From an uncultured Eggerthellaceae bacterium (GTDB lineage Bacteria > Actinomycetota > Coriobacteriia > Coriobacteriales > Eggerthellaceae), in NCBI GenBank assembly GCA_947566075.1, contig CANOIM010000023.1, positions 1-16,033 on the forward strand: a DNA stretch of 16,033 nt, in the 5' to 3' direction. Below are positions 1-6,433 of the stretch, in pieces. Position numbers and translations under genes: made by a program. Position 1 is the stretch's first letter, and each line of letters begins with the position of its first letter. The notes beneath the pieces are model-generated. The model was not told the origin of the DNA and did no database searches. It saw nothing but the letters and a program-made list of their open reading frames with translations.

Positions 1-33
1 TGCGGCGCGAGGCCGCGGGAGACTAGGACGTTC

Positions 34-53
34 CGCCCACGAGGGGCGCTTTT
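34..53 (+). terminator. Intrinsic terminator of an upstream gene
   Basis: A short stem-loop with arms CGCCC (34-38) and GGGCG (44-48), loop ACGAG, is followed by CTTTT. It sits directly ahead of the promoter of the pilus locus, so it probably insulates the locus from whatever gene lies to the left. The stem is only 5 bp, so termination could be partial. Confidence 0.55.
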
Positions 54-98
54 CTCATATCTCCATTCATGTTCTTCTTGTCGCTGCTTTCATTGAAT

Positions 99-128
99 GT
101 GACATAGACAGGCTCTGTACTGTAGAAT
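99..128 (+). promoter_or_regulatory. Probable sigma-70-type promoter of the pilus locus
   Basis: The -35 candidate GTGACA (99-104, five of six consensus bases) and -10 candidate TAGAAT (123-128, five of six) are 18 bp apart. The start site would fall near 134-136, about 80 nt ahead of the first start codon at 216. It is the best promoter-like pair seen upstream of the operon and lies just after a terminator. Prediction by eye only. Confidence 0.5.
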
Positions 129-132
129 CACA

Positions 133-153
133 GTTAGGTAACTATTGCCTAAC
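133..153. promoter_or_regulatory. Near-perfect palindrome over the predicted start site; DtxR/MntR-like metal box candidate
   Basis: The arms GTTAGGTAA (133-141) and TTGCCTAAC (145-153) flank a 3-bp centre. Eight of nine arm positions are complementary. The outer TTAGG...CCTAA half-sites and 19-bp span match the general form of DtxR/IdeR boxes (TTAGG-N9-CCTAA), while the central bases differ. It overlaps the predicted transcription start, where a bound repressor would block initiation. The same bases could instead form an RNA hairpin in the leader. Confidence 0.45.
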
Positions 154-168
154 GGATTCATTTCGCCA

Positions 169-186
169 GCTTCAGGCGGATGAAGC
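169..186 (+). promoter_or_regulatory. Hairpin in the 5' leader of the pilus operon
   Basis: The arms GCTTCA (169-174) and TGAAGC (181-186) pair perfectly around the purine-rich loop GGCGGA. The hairpin lies about 17 nt ahead of the GGAGGT ribosome binding site at 203-208 and contains the upstream ATG at 180, which argues against that ATG being the start. It may shape ribosome access or mRNA stability; no known riboswitch class is recognised. Confidence 0.35.
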
Positions 187-215
187 ACTCAGGCAGAGCT
201 ATGGAGGTACTGAAG

Positions 216-1346
216 ATGAAGCCGCATATATGCCATGCAGCTCCCGGTGAAAACCGACCATTGACTCTCTTGCTGATATCTATAGCCTCCATACTGTGTG
301 TGGGGCTTGTTCTCATGGGTGTTCAGCGGGCTGTCGCGGTGAATCTCACGCCGATGGAATCTACCATCACGGTGAAGATGCAGCAGTCCACAGATCCTAT
401 CATCGCCGCTCAGGAAGCCGAAGCCAGGGTTTCCTATGACCTCTATAAGGTAGCGGGGGCTATTCAAGATGCAGGCTATGATGCCTATCACTTCGAGCCC
501 ATTGCGTCCCTTGCGAACATCTCTGGCGTTGATTGGGCCAAGCCATCCTCTGATGCCTACAAGGCCATCGCTGAGGCAGCGACTGCTCAGGTTGCCCCCT
601 GGGCTTCGGAAAGCACGGCTCTGAAGCCTGTAAGGCAATCTATTCCCTTGGGCGAGACCGCTTCAGGGCTTGATGCAGGTCTCTACCTGATCATCGCCTA
701 CGGTTCCGGTCTTGGGCCTGACCAGTATAAGACTGATGTGCCGGGGGAGACCATCGCCGTTTCGGAGCGCAATGTCTTCACCTTCCAGCCCCAGGTGGTA
801 GCTGTTCCTTCTCGGGCCGTTGAAGCGGGTCAGGTTCCTTCCACGGCAGGTACAGGCGAATGGCAGAATGATGTGACGGCGTACCTCAAGCCCGGCATCG
901 CTCCGCGCTACGGCACCCTTCAGATCAACAAGACGCTGCTCACCTATGATGACCAGCATCCTGCTGGCTTCGTCTTCCAGATAGATGCCTACAACAGCGA
1001 AGCTGACTACAACAATGGCGCAGCAGCCATCTTCAGCACGGTAGAGAGCATCCCGTTCACGGCTGCGGGTATGCAGTCAGTCACGGTGGGTCGCATCCCT
1101 GCGGGATCCTACGTTCGCGTGACTGAGGTCTACAGCGGTACTTCCTATACCGTGCAAGGGGAAGGCCTTCAGATCGTTTCCTCCCTTGCGCCTGACCCCG
1201 TCGGCGGAGGGGATCTGCCTCAGGGCAACGGCGTGTCCTTCGTCAATGACTTCAATGACAACTCCAACCATAGTGGAAGCGTTGTGAACCGGTTCGAGAA
1301 CGGAGATGCCGGGTGGAACTGGGACGGGGGTGAGGCCAATGCCTAA
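216..1346 (+). CDS. Secreted pilin-like protein with C-terminal CnaB/SpaA-type domain, no LPXTG
   Basis: A 376-aa first gene of the pilus operon. The ATG at 216 is chosen because GGAGGT (203-208) lies 7 nt ahead; ATGs at 180 and 201 lack such a site. A hydrophobic signal segment (residues ~16-42) ends near AVAV. The N-terminal half (about 45-210) resembles the first domain of isopeptide-containing pilins (a 'YDLYKVAG...AYHFEP' stretch, then 'GLDAGLYLIIAYG'). The C-terminal half (about 240-355) looks like a CnaB/SpaA-type fold, with the expected Lys (INKTL), Glu (RVTEVYSG) and Asn (SFVNDF) for an intramolecular isopeptide bond. There is no LPXTG or C-terminal membrane helix; the protein ends in a Gly/Trp-containing tail (GDAGWNW). 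It is probably a secreted minor subunit or tip component, but its means of attachment is unknown. The stop overlaps the next start by 8 nt. The role is inferred. Confidence 0.75.
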   Translation: MKPHICHAAPGENRPLTLLLISIASILCVGLVLMGVQRAVAVNLTPMESTITVKMQQSTDPIIAAQEAEARVSYDLYKVAGAIQDAGYDAYHFEPIASLANISGVDWAKPSSDAYKAIAEAATAQVAPWASESTALKPVRQSIPLGETASGLDAGLYLIIAYGSGLGPDQYKTDVPGETIAVSERNVFTFQPQVVAVPSRAVEAGQVPSTAGTGEWQNDVTAYLKPGIAPRYGTLQINKTLLTYDDQHPAGFVFQIDAYNSEADYNNGAAAIFSTVESIPFTAAGMQSVTVGRIPAGSYVRVTEVYSGTSYTVQGEGLQIVSSLAPDPVGGGDLPQGNGVSFVNDFNDNSNHSGSVVNRFENGDAGWNWDGGEANA

Positions 1347-1860
1347 ACGGCGGACGGCTACCATCTTGACATCGCTCGGGCTCTGCGTTGCGCTGGCCAT
1401 TCCCGTGGGCAGCGCTTGGGCGTATTTCACCAGCTACGCCAGCACCTATGGTTCCCAAGAGTTGCACCTGAGTGCTGAGACCCAGATCACTGAGGAATTC
1501 GACAGCTGGACCAAGCATGTCAGCATCCAGAACAGCGCTGATTCAGTTCCAGTCTTCGTACGCGTCAAGGCGCTCAGCGGCAGTACCTACCAGCTCCAGT
1601 ACACTGGTGAGGACAACTGGACGCCCGGGCCAGATGCCGAAGGCTTCTATTATTACAACCTTCCGGTAGAGCCCGGTGAAGCCACCAGCGTCCTTGACAT
1701 CAAGATCTCTGGCATCCCCCTAACACCCCAGGAGGGGGATCAGTTCAACGTGGTGGTCATCTACGAGACCACGCCTGTCCTTTACCGCGCAGACGGCACG
1801 CCCTATGCAGACTGGTCGAAGAAGCTTGATACAGGTCGGGTGGAAGGTGGTGAGGCATGA
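1339..1860 (+). CDS. Small secreted protein with SipW-type leader (TasA/CalY-like candidate)
   Basis: A 173-aa protein. The start at 1339 follows a GGGGGTGAGG stretch and overlaps the upstream stop. The N-terminus has basic residues (KRR), a hydrophobic core and then GSAWAYFTSYAS (24-35). This resembles the 'G-x-x-x-A-Y-F-T' region in substrates of SipW-type signal peptidases, which fits the sipW gene three genes downstream. The mature part (about 30-173) has a predicted beta-rich composition (TKHVSIQNSADSVPVFVRVKAL, read in short pieces: VSIQNSAD, VFVRVKAL), as in the TasA/camelysin group, but overall similarity is too weak to name a family. There is no LPXTG and no C-terminal membrane segment, so it is probably released or built into the fibre. 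It overlaps the next gene by 4 nt (ATGA), a sign of translational coupling. The TasA-like label is an inference. Confidence 0.65.
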   Translation: MPKRRTATILTSLGLCVALAIPVGSAWAYFTSYASTYGSQELHLSAETQITEEFDSWTKHVSIQNSADSVPVFVRVKALSGSTYQLQYTGEDNWTPGPDAEGFYYYNLPVEPGEATSVLDIKISGIPLTPQEGDQFNVVVIYETTPVLYRADGTPYADWSKKLDTGRVEGGEA

Positions 1861-2681
1861 TGCAGGGCACTTCTCAGCCTTCTGGCTTCAAGCGCGCTCT
1901 GATGCGTCCAGCCACCTCCATCATCCTGCTCGTCTTGGCCATCGTGCTGCTCTGCTTCTCAGGAGTGGGAGGAACCCTTGCGGCTCTCACCTACTTCTCT
2001 GAGACCTACACGGCACGGTTGGAAGTCTCTCAGATCGGCGTTTCGCTGATGGAGTGCGGTGCCCAGGCAGAAGAGGCGCAGACGGTCGCTTGGCGCAATT
2101 ATGCGGGAGATGACCGTTGGGACGAAGGATCTTCGGAGCTGCTCACCACCATGCTCGCATCGGATGAAGCGGTGAAGCTGGGCAAGGAGTACAAAGAAGA
2201 GCTCTTCGCTAAGAATACCGGTCAGATCGGCCAATACGTTCGCGTCACCCTGCGCAAGTACTGGGAAGATCCCGAAGCTCAAGCAGATGATGCGAAGGTT
2301 CGCACCGTGTCACCTGAGCTCATCCAGTTGGGGATCCCTGAGGATAATGGCTGGTTGAAGGACGAGGCTGCCTCCACCGAAGAGCGTGAGGTCTTCTATT
2401 ACCAGACTGCCCTTCAGCCGGGCGAAGAGACCACGAACCTCACGGATACCATTCGCATCGATCCTGCGGTGGCCACCAAGGTCACGCAAGCCTCTGAGGT
2501 GACCACCGGTGAGGATGGAAAGCAGTACACCACGCTGAAGACCACCTATGACTATGACGGCATGCGCTTCTGCTTGGAAGCTACGGTGGATGCGGTCCAA
2601 GACCATAACGCTCAGGCGGGCATCCTGAGCGCCTGGGGTGCGCACGTGCAGTTCACTGACGGCATCATGAGCTTGGTCTAG
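1857..2681 (+). CDS. Secreted protein with SipW-type leader, unknown function
   Basis: A 274-aa protein starting in the ATGA overlap with the previous gene; a second ATG follows at once and either could be used. A long hydrophobic segment (about 20-45) ends in GGTLAALTYFSE (38-49), close to the GGTLAYF(S/T)D leader motif recognised by SipW-type peptidases. The mature part contains short stretches that recur in this class (IGQYVRVTLRKYW; FYYQTALQPGEETTNL), comparable to 'VFVRVKAL' and 'YYYNLPVEPGEATS' in the preceding protein. The two may therefore be distant paralogues, with this one longer. It has no LPXTG, tail helix or cysteine cluster. It is likely a matrix or fibre component exported together with the preceding protein. 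Function is not recognised. Confidence 0.65.
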   Translation: MMQGTSQPSGFKRALMRPATSIILLVLAIVLLCFSGVGGTLAALTYFSETYTARLEVSQIGVSLMECGAQAEEAQTVAWRNYAGDDRWDEGSSELLTTMLASDEAVKLGKEYKEELFAKNTGQIGQYVRVTLRKYWEDPEAQADDAKVRTVSPELIQLGIPEDNGWLKDEAASTEEREVFYYQTALQPGEETTNLTDTIRIDPAVATKVTQASEVTTGEDGKQYTTLKTTYDYDGMRFCLEATVDAVQDHNAQAGILSAWGAHVQFTDGIMSLV

Positions 2682-2693
2682 GGTGGTGAAAAG

Positions 2694-3464
2694 ATGACAA
2701 CAGTACGCAAAGCCACGGGCATCGCTTTCGCCATCATCGCGCTGGTGGTGCTCTCCCTCTGCATCCTGGTTCCGAAGGCCCAGGCAGAAACATTGACCAA
2801 TCAGACCTTATGGCACGTCACCTATACCGCTGACAGCGAATTGAAGAGCGATTTCACCACCACCGATATCAATGAGACCATTGCAGGGCTCCAGGCAGGG
2901 GATACGGCACGGATCTCCATCAAGCTAGAGAACAAGAACGCTCAGGCTACGAACTGGTATATGACCAACAAGATCATCAGCAGCCTGGAAGAGTCAGCCG
3001 CATCGGCTGCGGGTGGCGCCTACACCTATGAGCTGATGTTGACCCAGCCTGACGGTCAGACCACCAGCTTGTTCTCCAGTGACACGGTGGGCGGTGAGAA
3101 TGCGGCTGGTTCTCGCGAAGGCCTCCATGAGGCCACCAGCGCCCTGGAAGACTACTTCCTCCTTGACACCATGGCTGCCGGGGCTAGCTCTACTATCACC
3201 TTGGCGGTCACCCTTGATGGCGAGACCCAGGGCAATGCCTATCAGAGCACGTTGGCTGACCTCTCCATGGATTTTGCCGTTGAACCGGTGACCGATGTGG
3301 GAGATCCGGGCAATCGCAACCCCAACCTCAAGTCATTGCCCCAGACCGGAGACCTGCTGCGCTTTGCTCCGCTGTTCGCTGTGTGTGGTATAGCTGGACT
3401 GGCCCTGCTGTTCTTCGGCATTTATGGGCGCACCCTTCGCAAGCATGAGGAAGAGGAGGCCTAG
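2694..3464 (+). CDS. LPQTG-anchored surface protein, minor pilus subunit candidate
   Basis: A 256-aa protein, 12 nt after the previous stop, with GGTGGTGAAAAG ahead of the ATG. A conventional signal peptide ends at AQA-ET (residue ~31). The mature region (32-205) is extracellular with many Thr/Ser/Asn and the stretch GDTARISIKLENKNAQATNW, consistent with a beta-sandwich. A sortase signal LPQTG lies at 215-219, followed by a hydrophobic helix (about 222-243) and a basic/acidic tail (RTLRKHEEEEA). It should be cleaved between T and G and joined to the pilus or to the wall precursor. The immediate neighbours are SipW-type proteins, so it may anchor them. The tail is unusually acidic after the RK residues. 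The precise family is unknown. Confidence 0.75.
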   Translation: MTTVRKATGIAFAIIALVVLSLCILVPKAQAETLTNQTLWHVTYTADSELKSDFTTTDINETIAGLQAGDTARISIKLENKNAQATNWYMTNKIISSLEESAASAAGGAYTYELMLTQPDGQTTSLFSSDTVGGENAAGSREGLHEATSALEDYFLLDTMAAGASSTITLAVTLDGETQGNAYQSTLADLSMDFAVEPVTDVGDPGNRNPNLKSLPQTGDLLRFAPLFAVCGIAGLALLFFGIYGRTLRKHEEEEA

Positions 3465-3468
3465 CGCT

Positions 3469-4488
3469 ATGGCACGTATCGCCTCACAGATCCTGTCCCT
3501 TAGGCACCTTGTGGTGGCTGCCCTGCTTTCGGTGCTCTTGGCCTGCGCGCCCTTCGCCGTGCTCACAGCCAGCGCGGCTCCCGCAGACCAGGGGGTGGCG
3601 AACGCGGGCAAGGCACCGTATACCTATACCGTGCGTGTGTTCGCCGGAGGTCAAGGCTCCTTCAACGGTGAGCCCGTGTTCACCACGGAGGGCATTCCCG
3701 CGGGGGATCAGTGGTCCTTCAATCAGGGAAGCGTCACGCTCAACAATGATGGCCGCTACTATATCCGCGGCATTCGCGAAGCCGGGAAGGATAATGCCGA
3801 GGCGCGGGGCAATGGCGGCCAGCAGGCACCTTCTTTCGAAGTCACGCGCGATATGGACCTGGTGGTGGCCTATGGCATCCTGGGTGACAAGGTGTCCTAC
3901 GCGGTGGAATACGTGGATGGCGCGGGCAACACCTTAGCCCCTTCGGAGAGCTTCTACGGCAACGTGGGGGACAGTCCGGTCATCGCCTATCGTTACATCG
4001 AAGGCTATCAGCCTCAGGCTTACAACTTGACGGGCAGGCTTCTGCCTAACGCGGCAGATAACGTCTACCGGTTCGTGTACACCGCCCTTGCCACTCCTGA
4101 GCCTGAGCCCGAACCGGAGGAACTGGTTACGCCGGGCACGCCCCCTGAGGCAACTCCTCCCGCAGCTGCAGCGGCGGCTGCGGAGGCGGCGGTAGCTGCT
4201 GACGCTCCTGCAACGGTTGAACCTGCCGCAGAGCCCGGTACGGAGGTCATCGCTGATGACGGCACGCCCCTCGCTGCTCCCGAAGAGGTGGAGAGCATCC
4301 GAGATGACGAAACGCCCCTGGCTTCAGCGGGCGGCGTCATCACTTCGGGGGCTGAGATCGTGGATACCAACTGGATGGTCATCGCGGGCGTTGCCGCCTT
4401 GGTGGCGGTAGCTGCTGTCCTGGTCGTGATCATCCTGCGTCGCAAGCAGCGGGAGCGGGCTGCCTATGAGTACCAGCACCGCAGCTAA
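3469..4488 (+). CDS. MucBP-like membrane-anchored surface protein
   Basis: A 339-aa protein. The ATG at 3469 has AGGAGG (3454-3459) 9 nt upstream; the in-frame ATG at 3445 has no such site. The signal segment (about 11-37) ends at ASA-AP. An N-terminal beta-rich part (50-140) is followed by a stretch like MucBP domains (about 141-207: VEYVDGAGNTLAPSE, YGNVGD, IEGYQPQAYNLTG). Then come a Pro/Glu linker (EPEPEPEE), an Ala-rich run and two loose copies of DD(G/E)TPLA. The C-terminus has a single membrane helix (about 301-324) and a basic tail (RRKQRERAAYEYQHRS), with no LPXTG. It should stay in the membrane facing outward, possibly as a base or docking protein for the fibre or as a mucin/glycan binder. 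Its 3' end overlaps sipW by 23 nt. The MucBP call is by motif only. Confidence 0.7.
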   Translation: MARIASQILSLRHLVVAALLSVLLACAPFAVLTASAAPADQGVANAGKAPYTYTVRVFAGGQGSFNGEPVFTTEGIPAGDQWSFNQGSVTLNNDGRYYIRGIREAGKDNAEARGNGGQQAPSFEVTRDMDLVVAYGILGDKVSYAVEYVDGAGNTLAPSESFYGNVGDSPVIAYRYIEGYQPQAYNLTGRLLPNAADNVYRFVYTALATPEPEPEPEELVTPGTPPEATPPAAAAAAAEAAVAADAPATVEPAAEPGTEVIADDGTPLAAPEEVESIRDDETPLASAGGVITSGAEIVDTNWMVIAGVAALVAVAAVLVVIILRRKQRERAAYEYQHRS

Positions 4489-4981
4489 GCGAACGCCGCT
4501 AGGAGTGGTGTTGATGGTCATCGGGTACGGGCTCTTGCTGGGAGTAGTTGCAGTGGCCATCTTCATGGCGGCTCCAGCGGCTTTCGGCTGGGAGGCGCTG
4601 ACGGTGCAGACGGGTTCCATGGCTCCTGCTCTGCCGCCTGGTTCGGTGGTGTATGTGCAGGCTGTGGTACCTGCGGAACTGCAGGAAGGAGATGTGGTGG
4701 TGTTCAGCCGAGGAGGTGAGGTGATCACCCATCGTGTGCAGGCGAACAACACGGTAGAGGGGGCTCTCACCACCAAGGGGGATGCCAATGCCGAAGCGGA
4801 CCTCATGCCGGTGACCTATGATCAGGTGCAAGGCAAGGTGGTCATCAGCACGCCGGTGGTGGGGGATATCCTAGCCGCCCTGGACACCATGGTCGGCAAA
4901 GTGTACCTACTGGCGGCCGGTGCCTGCGGGGTGATGATGGTCATCCTGGGAGGCCGTCTCAGAAAGCAAGGCTCTTCGTAG
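4466..4981 (+). CDS. sipW: SipW-type signal peptidase I (Ser/His)
   Basis: A 171-aa membrane protease. An N-terminal helix (about 12-37) is followed by the active-site serine in QTGSMAPAL (Ser51). Where bacterial enzymes use lysine, this protein has histidine (ITHRV, His89), as in the ER/SipW subgroup; KGDAN (Asp106) supplies the conserved acidic residue. A second membrane helix lies near the C-terminus (about 144-163). In Bacillus, SipW processes TasA and TapA, which carry the GGTLAYF-type leader. Here the proteins at 1339 and 1857 carry such leaders, so they are the likely substrates. The start at 4466 lies inside the 3' end of the MucBP-like gene (23-nt overlap), with GGGAG 10 nt ahead. 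The stop codon (4979-4981) overlaps the first copy of a short hairpin repeat. The family assignment is firm; the substrates are inferred. Confidence 0.88.
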   Translation: MSTSTAAKRTPLGVVLMVIGYGLLLGVVAVAIFMAAPAAFGWEALTVQTGSMAPALPPGSVVYVQAVVPAELQEGDVVVFSRGGEVITHRVQANNTVEGALTTKGDANAEADLMPVTYDQVQGKVVISTPVVGDILAALDTMVGKVYLLAAGACGVMMVILGGRLRKQGSS

Positions 4982-5001
4982 CGCAGAACCTCAGTTCTGC
5001 C
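4978..5001 (+). repeat. Short hairpin repeat, copy 1
   Basis: A 24-bp unit beginning GTAG with perfect 7-bp arms GCAGAAC (4983-4989) and GTTCTGC (4994-5000) around the loop CTCA. Close copies occur at 5025-5050 and 7409-7434. The first bases include the sipW stop codon (TAG 4979-4981). It is likely a small palindromic element of the REP type, or an mRNA hairpin at the sipW/coiled-coil junction. Confidence 0.75.
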
Positions 5002-5024
5002 GAAGAGGGAAAAGGCGGGAAGGA

Positions 5025-5050
5025 CCGTAGTGCAGAACTTCAGTTCTGCC
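5025..5050 (+). repeat. Short hairpin repeat, copy 2
   Basis: The arms GCAGAAC (5032-5038) and GTTCTGC (5043-5049) flank loop TTCA and are preceded by CCGTAGT. It lies 49 bp after copy 1. The sequence following each copy (GAAGAG, GAA, GGGAAG) is also similar, so this looks like a tandem duplication of about 49 bp. No T-run follows, so it is not an intrinsic terminator. Confidence 0.75.
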
Positions 5051-5086
5051 AGAAGAGAGAACGGTAAAGGGAAGAAGACGAACAAC

Positions 5087-5824
5087 GTGGCAAGATCGAT
5101 GAGAAAAGAGCTGAAGAACCTGGGGCGGGCAGAACTGCTCGAGTTGCTCGTGCAACAGGGCGAACAGCTTGATGCCACGAAGGAAGCGCTAGCAGCGGCC
5201 GAAGAGAGAGCCGCTAACCAAGAGCGTATCGCTCGTCTTGCGGAAGAGGCTGTCACGCGGTTGCATGGCATCATGGAAGCTGCTTCCCTGGCCAAAGAGC
5301 AGTACTTCATCGCTCTGGGTGAGGTCAAAGCCCAGATGGGAATCGTGGCTAACCCTGAGAACGGGAATGGTGAAGCTGCCGAAGAGGCTGGTGAGGCTCC
5401 TGGGGAAGTTGTCTCAGCTCCATCAGGCACCTTCGAAGAGGCCCCGGCACCTTCTGCAACCATCCAGCCGTTGCAAATGGAACAGCCTGAACAGCCAGCA
5501 CGAACAGAACCTGTCTCACCGTCAGAACAACCGGCAGCTCAGGCCCCTGCGGCTTCTCCCTATCCCTATCAGGCCTACCAGAACGCCTACGCTGACGCTG
5601 CCAGCTCGGGGTATTCCAGTGGATACACCGGCACCTACGGGGCTTATCCAAACCAGGCCTATCAGGGAAGCCAAGGGTACCAGGGCTATGCCTACACCAA
5701 TTCTTATAGCGCTCCCGCGTATGCCTATGGGAACACTAGTGCAGTTGCTGACGCAGGCGTGAAAGAAGCCAAGAGCGAATCGGTAACAGCCTGGGGAGGT
5801 GATGCGTCCTATGACCCCGACTGA
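5087..5824 (+). CDS. Cytoplasmic coiled-coil protein with Tyr-rich low-complexity tail
   Basis: About 245 aa from a GTG at 5087, with purine-rich AAGGGAAGAAG ahead; an ATG at 5099 is the alternative, and neither ribosome site is strong. The N-terminal part (MARSMRKELKNLGRAELLEL, then alanine/glutamate heptads to about residue 85) is predicted coiled coil. Small proteins opening with 'RKLGRAELLE-type' sequence occur beside sortase and signal peptidase genes in related bacteria, but no function is known to me. The middle (about 90-150) is Glu/Pro/Ala-rich. The tail (about 155-230) is Tyr/Gln/Ser/Gly-rich with repeats such as QAYQ, SGYSSGYTG and GYQGYAY, resembling prion-like disordered segments. 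There is no signal peptide or membrane helix, so it acts inside the cell unless exported by another route. It overlaps the next gene by 14 nt. Possible roles are scaffolding of pilus assembly at the membrane or a regulatory condensate; both are speculation. Confidence 0.6.
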   Translation: MARSMRKELKNLGRAELLELLVQQGEQLDATKEALAAAEERAANQERIARLAEEAVTRLHGIMEAASLAKEQYFIALGEVKAQMGIVANPENGNGEAAEEAGEAPGEVVSAPSGTFEEAPAPSATIQPLQMEQPEQPARTEPVSPSEQPAAQAPAASPYPYQAYQNAYADAASSGYSSGYTGTYGAYPNQAYQGSQGYQGYAYTNSYSAPAYAYGNTSAVADAGVKEAKSESVTAWGGDASYDPD

Positions 5825-6419
5825 CCCTAATGCGGTGGCAGTTCCCGCTCCTGTGGAGATCCCAGACACCGCGGATCTGCGCGAAGAGCTCAACCGTGTC
5901 ACCACCAAGCGCAAGTTCAAGCAGACGGTGCGCAATACGGTGCTGGCCATCGTGTCGGTGGCGGCTTTGGCCGTGCTCGTCTCCACGCTGTTCATGCCCA
6001 TCCTGCGCATCACGGGCAGCTCCATGACGCCAACGCTCTCCGAAGGCAACATGGTGGCCTGTCTGAAGACCAACTCCTTCGAAACGGGCGATGTCATCGC
6101 CTTCTACTACAACAACAAGGTGCTCGTGAAGCGCGTCATCGCGGGTCCGGGCAGCTGGGTTGACATCAAGGACGATGGCACGGTGCTGGTTGACAACGTG
6201 CCCATCTCAGAACCCTACATCCAAGAGCCCGCCTTGGGTGAGGTTGATATCAAGCTGCCCTATCAGGTGCCCGAAGGCCGCTACTTCGTCATGGGAGACC
6301 ATCGGGCCACCTCGGTGGATTCGCGCAGCTCTGCCATCGGATGCGTGTCAACGGATCAGCTGGTGGGCAAGGTGATAGCGGGCATATGGCCATTGGATAA
6401 GCTGGGACCAGTAGGTTAG
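5811..6419 (+). CDS. lepB: Signal peptidase I (Ser/Lys type)
   Basis: A 202-aa type I signal peptidase. The start ATG at 5811 has an excellent ribosome site GGAGGTGAT (5795-5803) 7 nt upstream; a GTG at 5799 and an ATG at 5802 overlap that site and are unlikely. After a charged cytoplasmic N-terminus (1-40) comes one membrane helix (about 43-63). The catalytic serine is in ITGSSMTPTL (Ser71) and the general-base lysine in VLVKRVIAGPG (Lys107). The later conserved box YFVMGDHRATSVDSR has His where most enzymes have Asn. Both active-site residues are present, unlike the inactive SPase-like proteins of some pilus loci. It probably removes the ordinary signal peptides of the LPXTG pilins, complementing the SipW-type enzyme two genes upstream. 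Family firm; division of work inferred. Confidence 0.88.
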   Translation: MTPTDPNAVAVPAPVEIPDTADLREELNRVTTKRKFKQTVRNTVLAIVSVAALAVLVSTLFMPILRITGSSMTPTLSEGNMVACLKTNSFETGDVIAFYYNNKVLVKRVIAGPGSWVDIKDDGTVLVDNVPISEPYIQEPALGEVDIKLPYQVPEGRYFVMGDHRATSVDSRSSAIGCVSTDQLVGKVIAGIWPLDKLGPVG

Positions 6420-6433
6420 GTACGGGGATAGCC

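Noticed and set aside
1..33. GC-rich stem at 2-16 as part of an RNA gene
   Set aside because: GCGGC/GCCGC pair around five bases, but there is too little sequence to support a tRNA or other RNA.
180..215. Upstream ATGs at 180 and 201 as starts of the first gene
   Set aside because: 180 lies in a leader hairpin without a ribosome site, and 201 overlaps the ribosome site that serves 216.
4065..4445. Minus-strand open frame rich in Ala/Ser opposite the MucBP-like gene
   Set aside because: It is a low-complexity mirror of the Ala/Pro/Glu linker in the real gene; no start signal or motif.
4983..5049. GAAC-N4-GTTC cores as LexA (SOS) boxes
   Set aside because: The outer GAAC/GTTC match the Gram-positive LexA form, but the inner bases (CTCA, TTCA) do not fit RNRY. 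The repeated longer arms and a copy in a coding region fit a repeat element better.
5030..5086. GTG at 5030 as start of the coiled-coil protein
   Set aside because: It lies inside hairpin repeat copy 2 and would add a basic peptide encoded by the repeat; no ribosome site precedes it.
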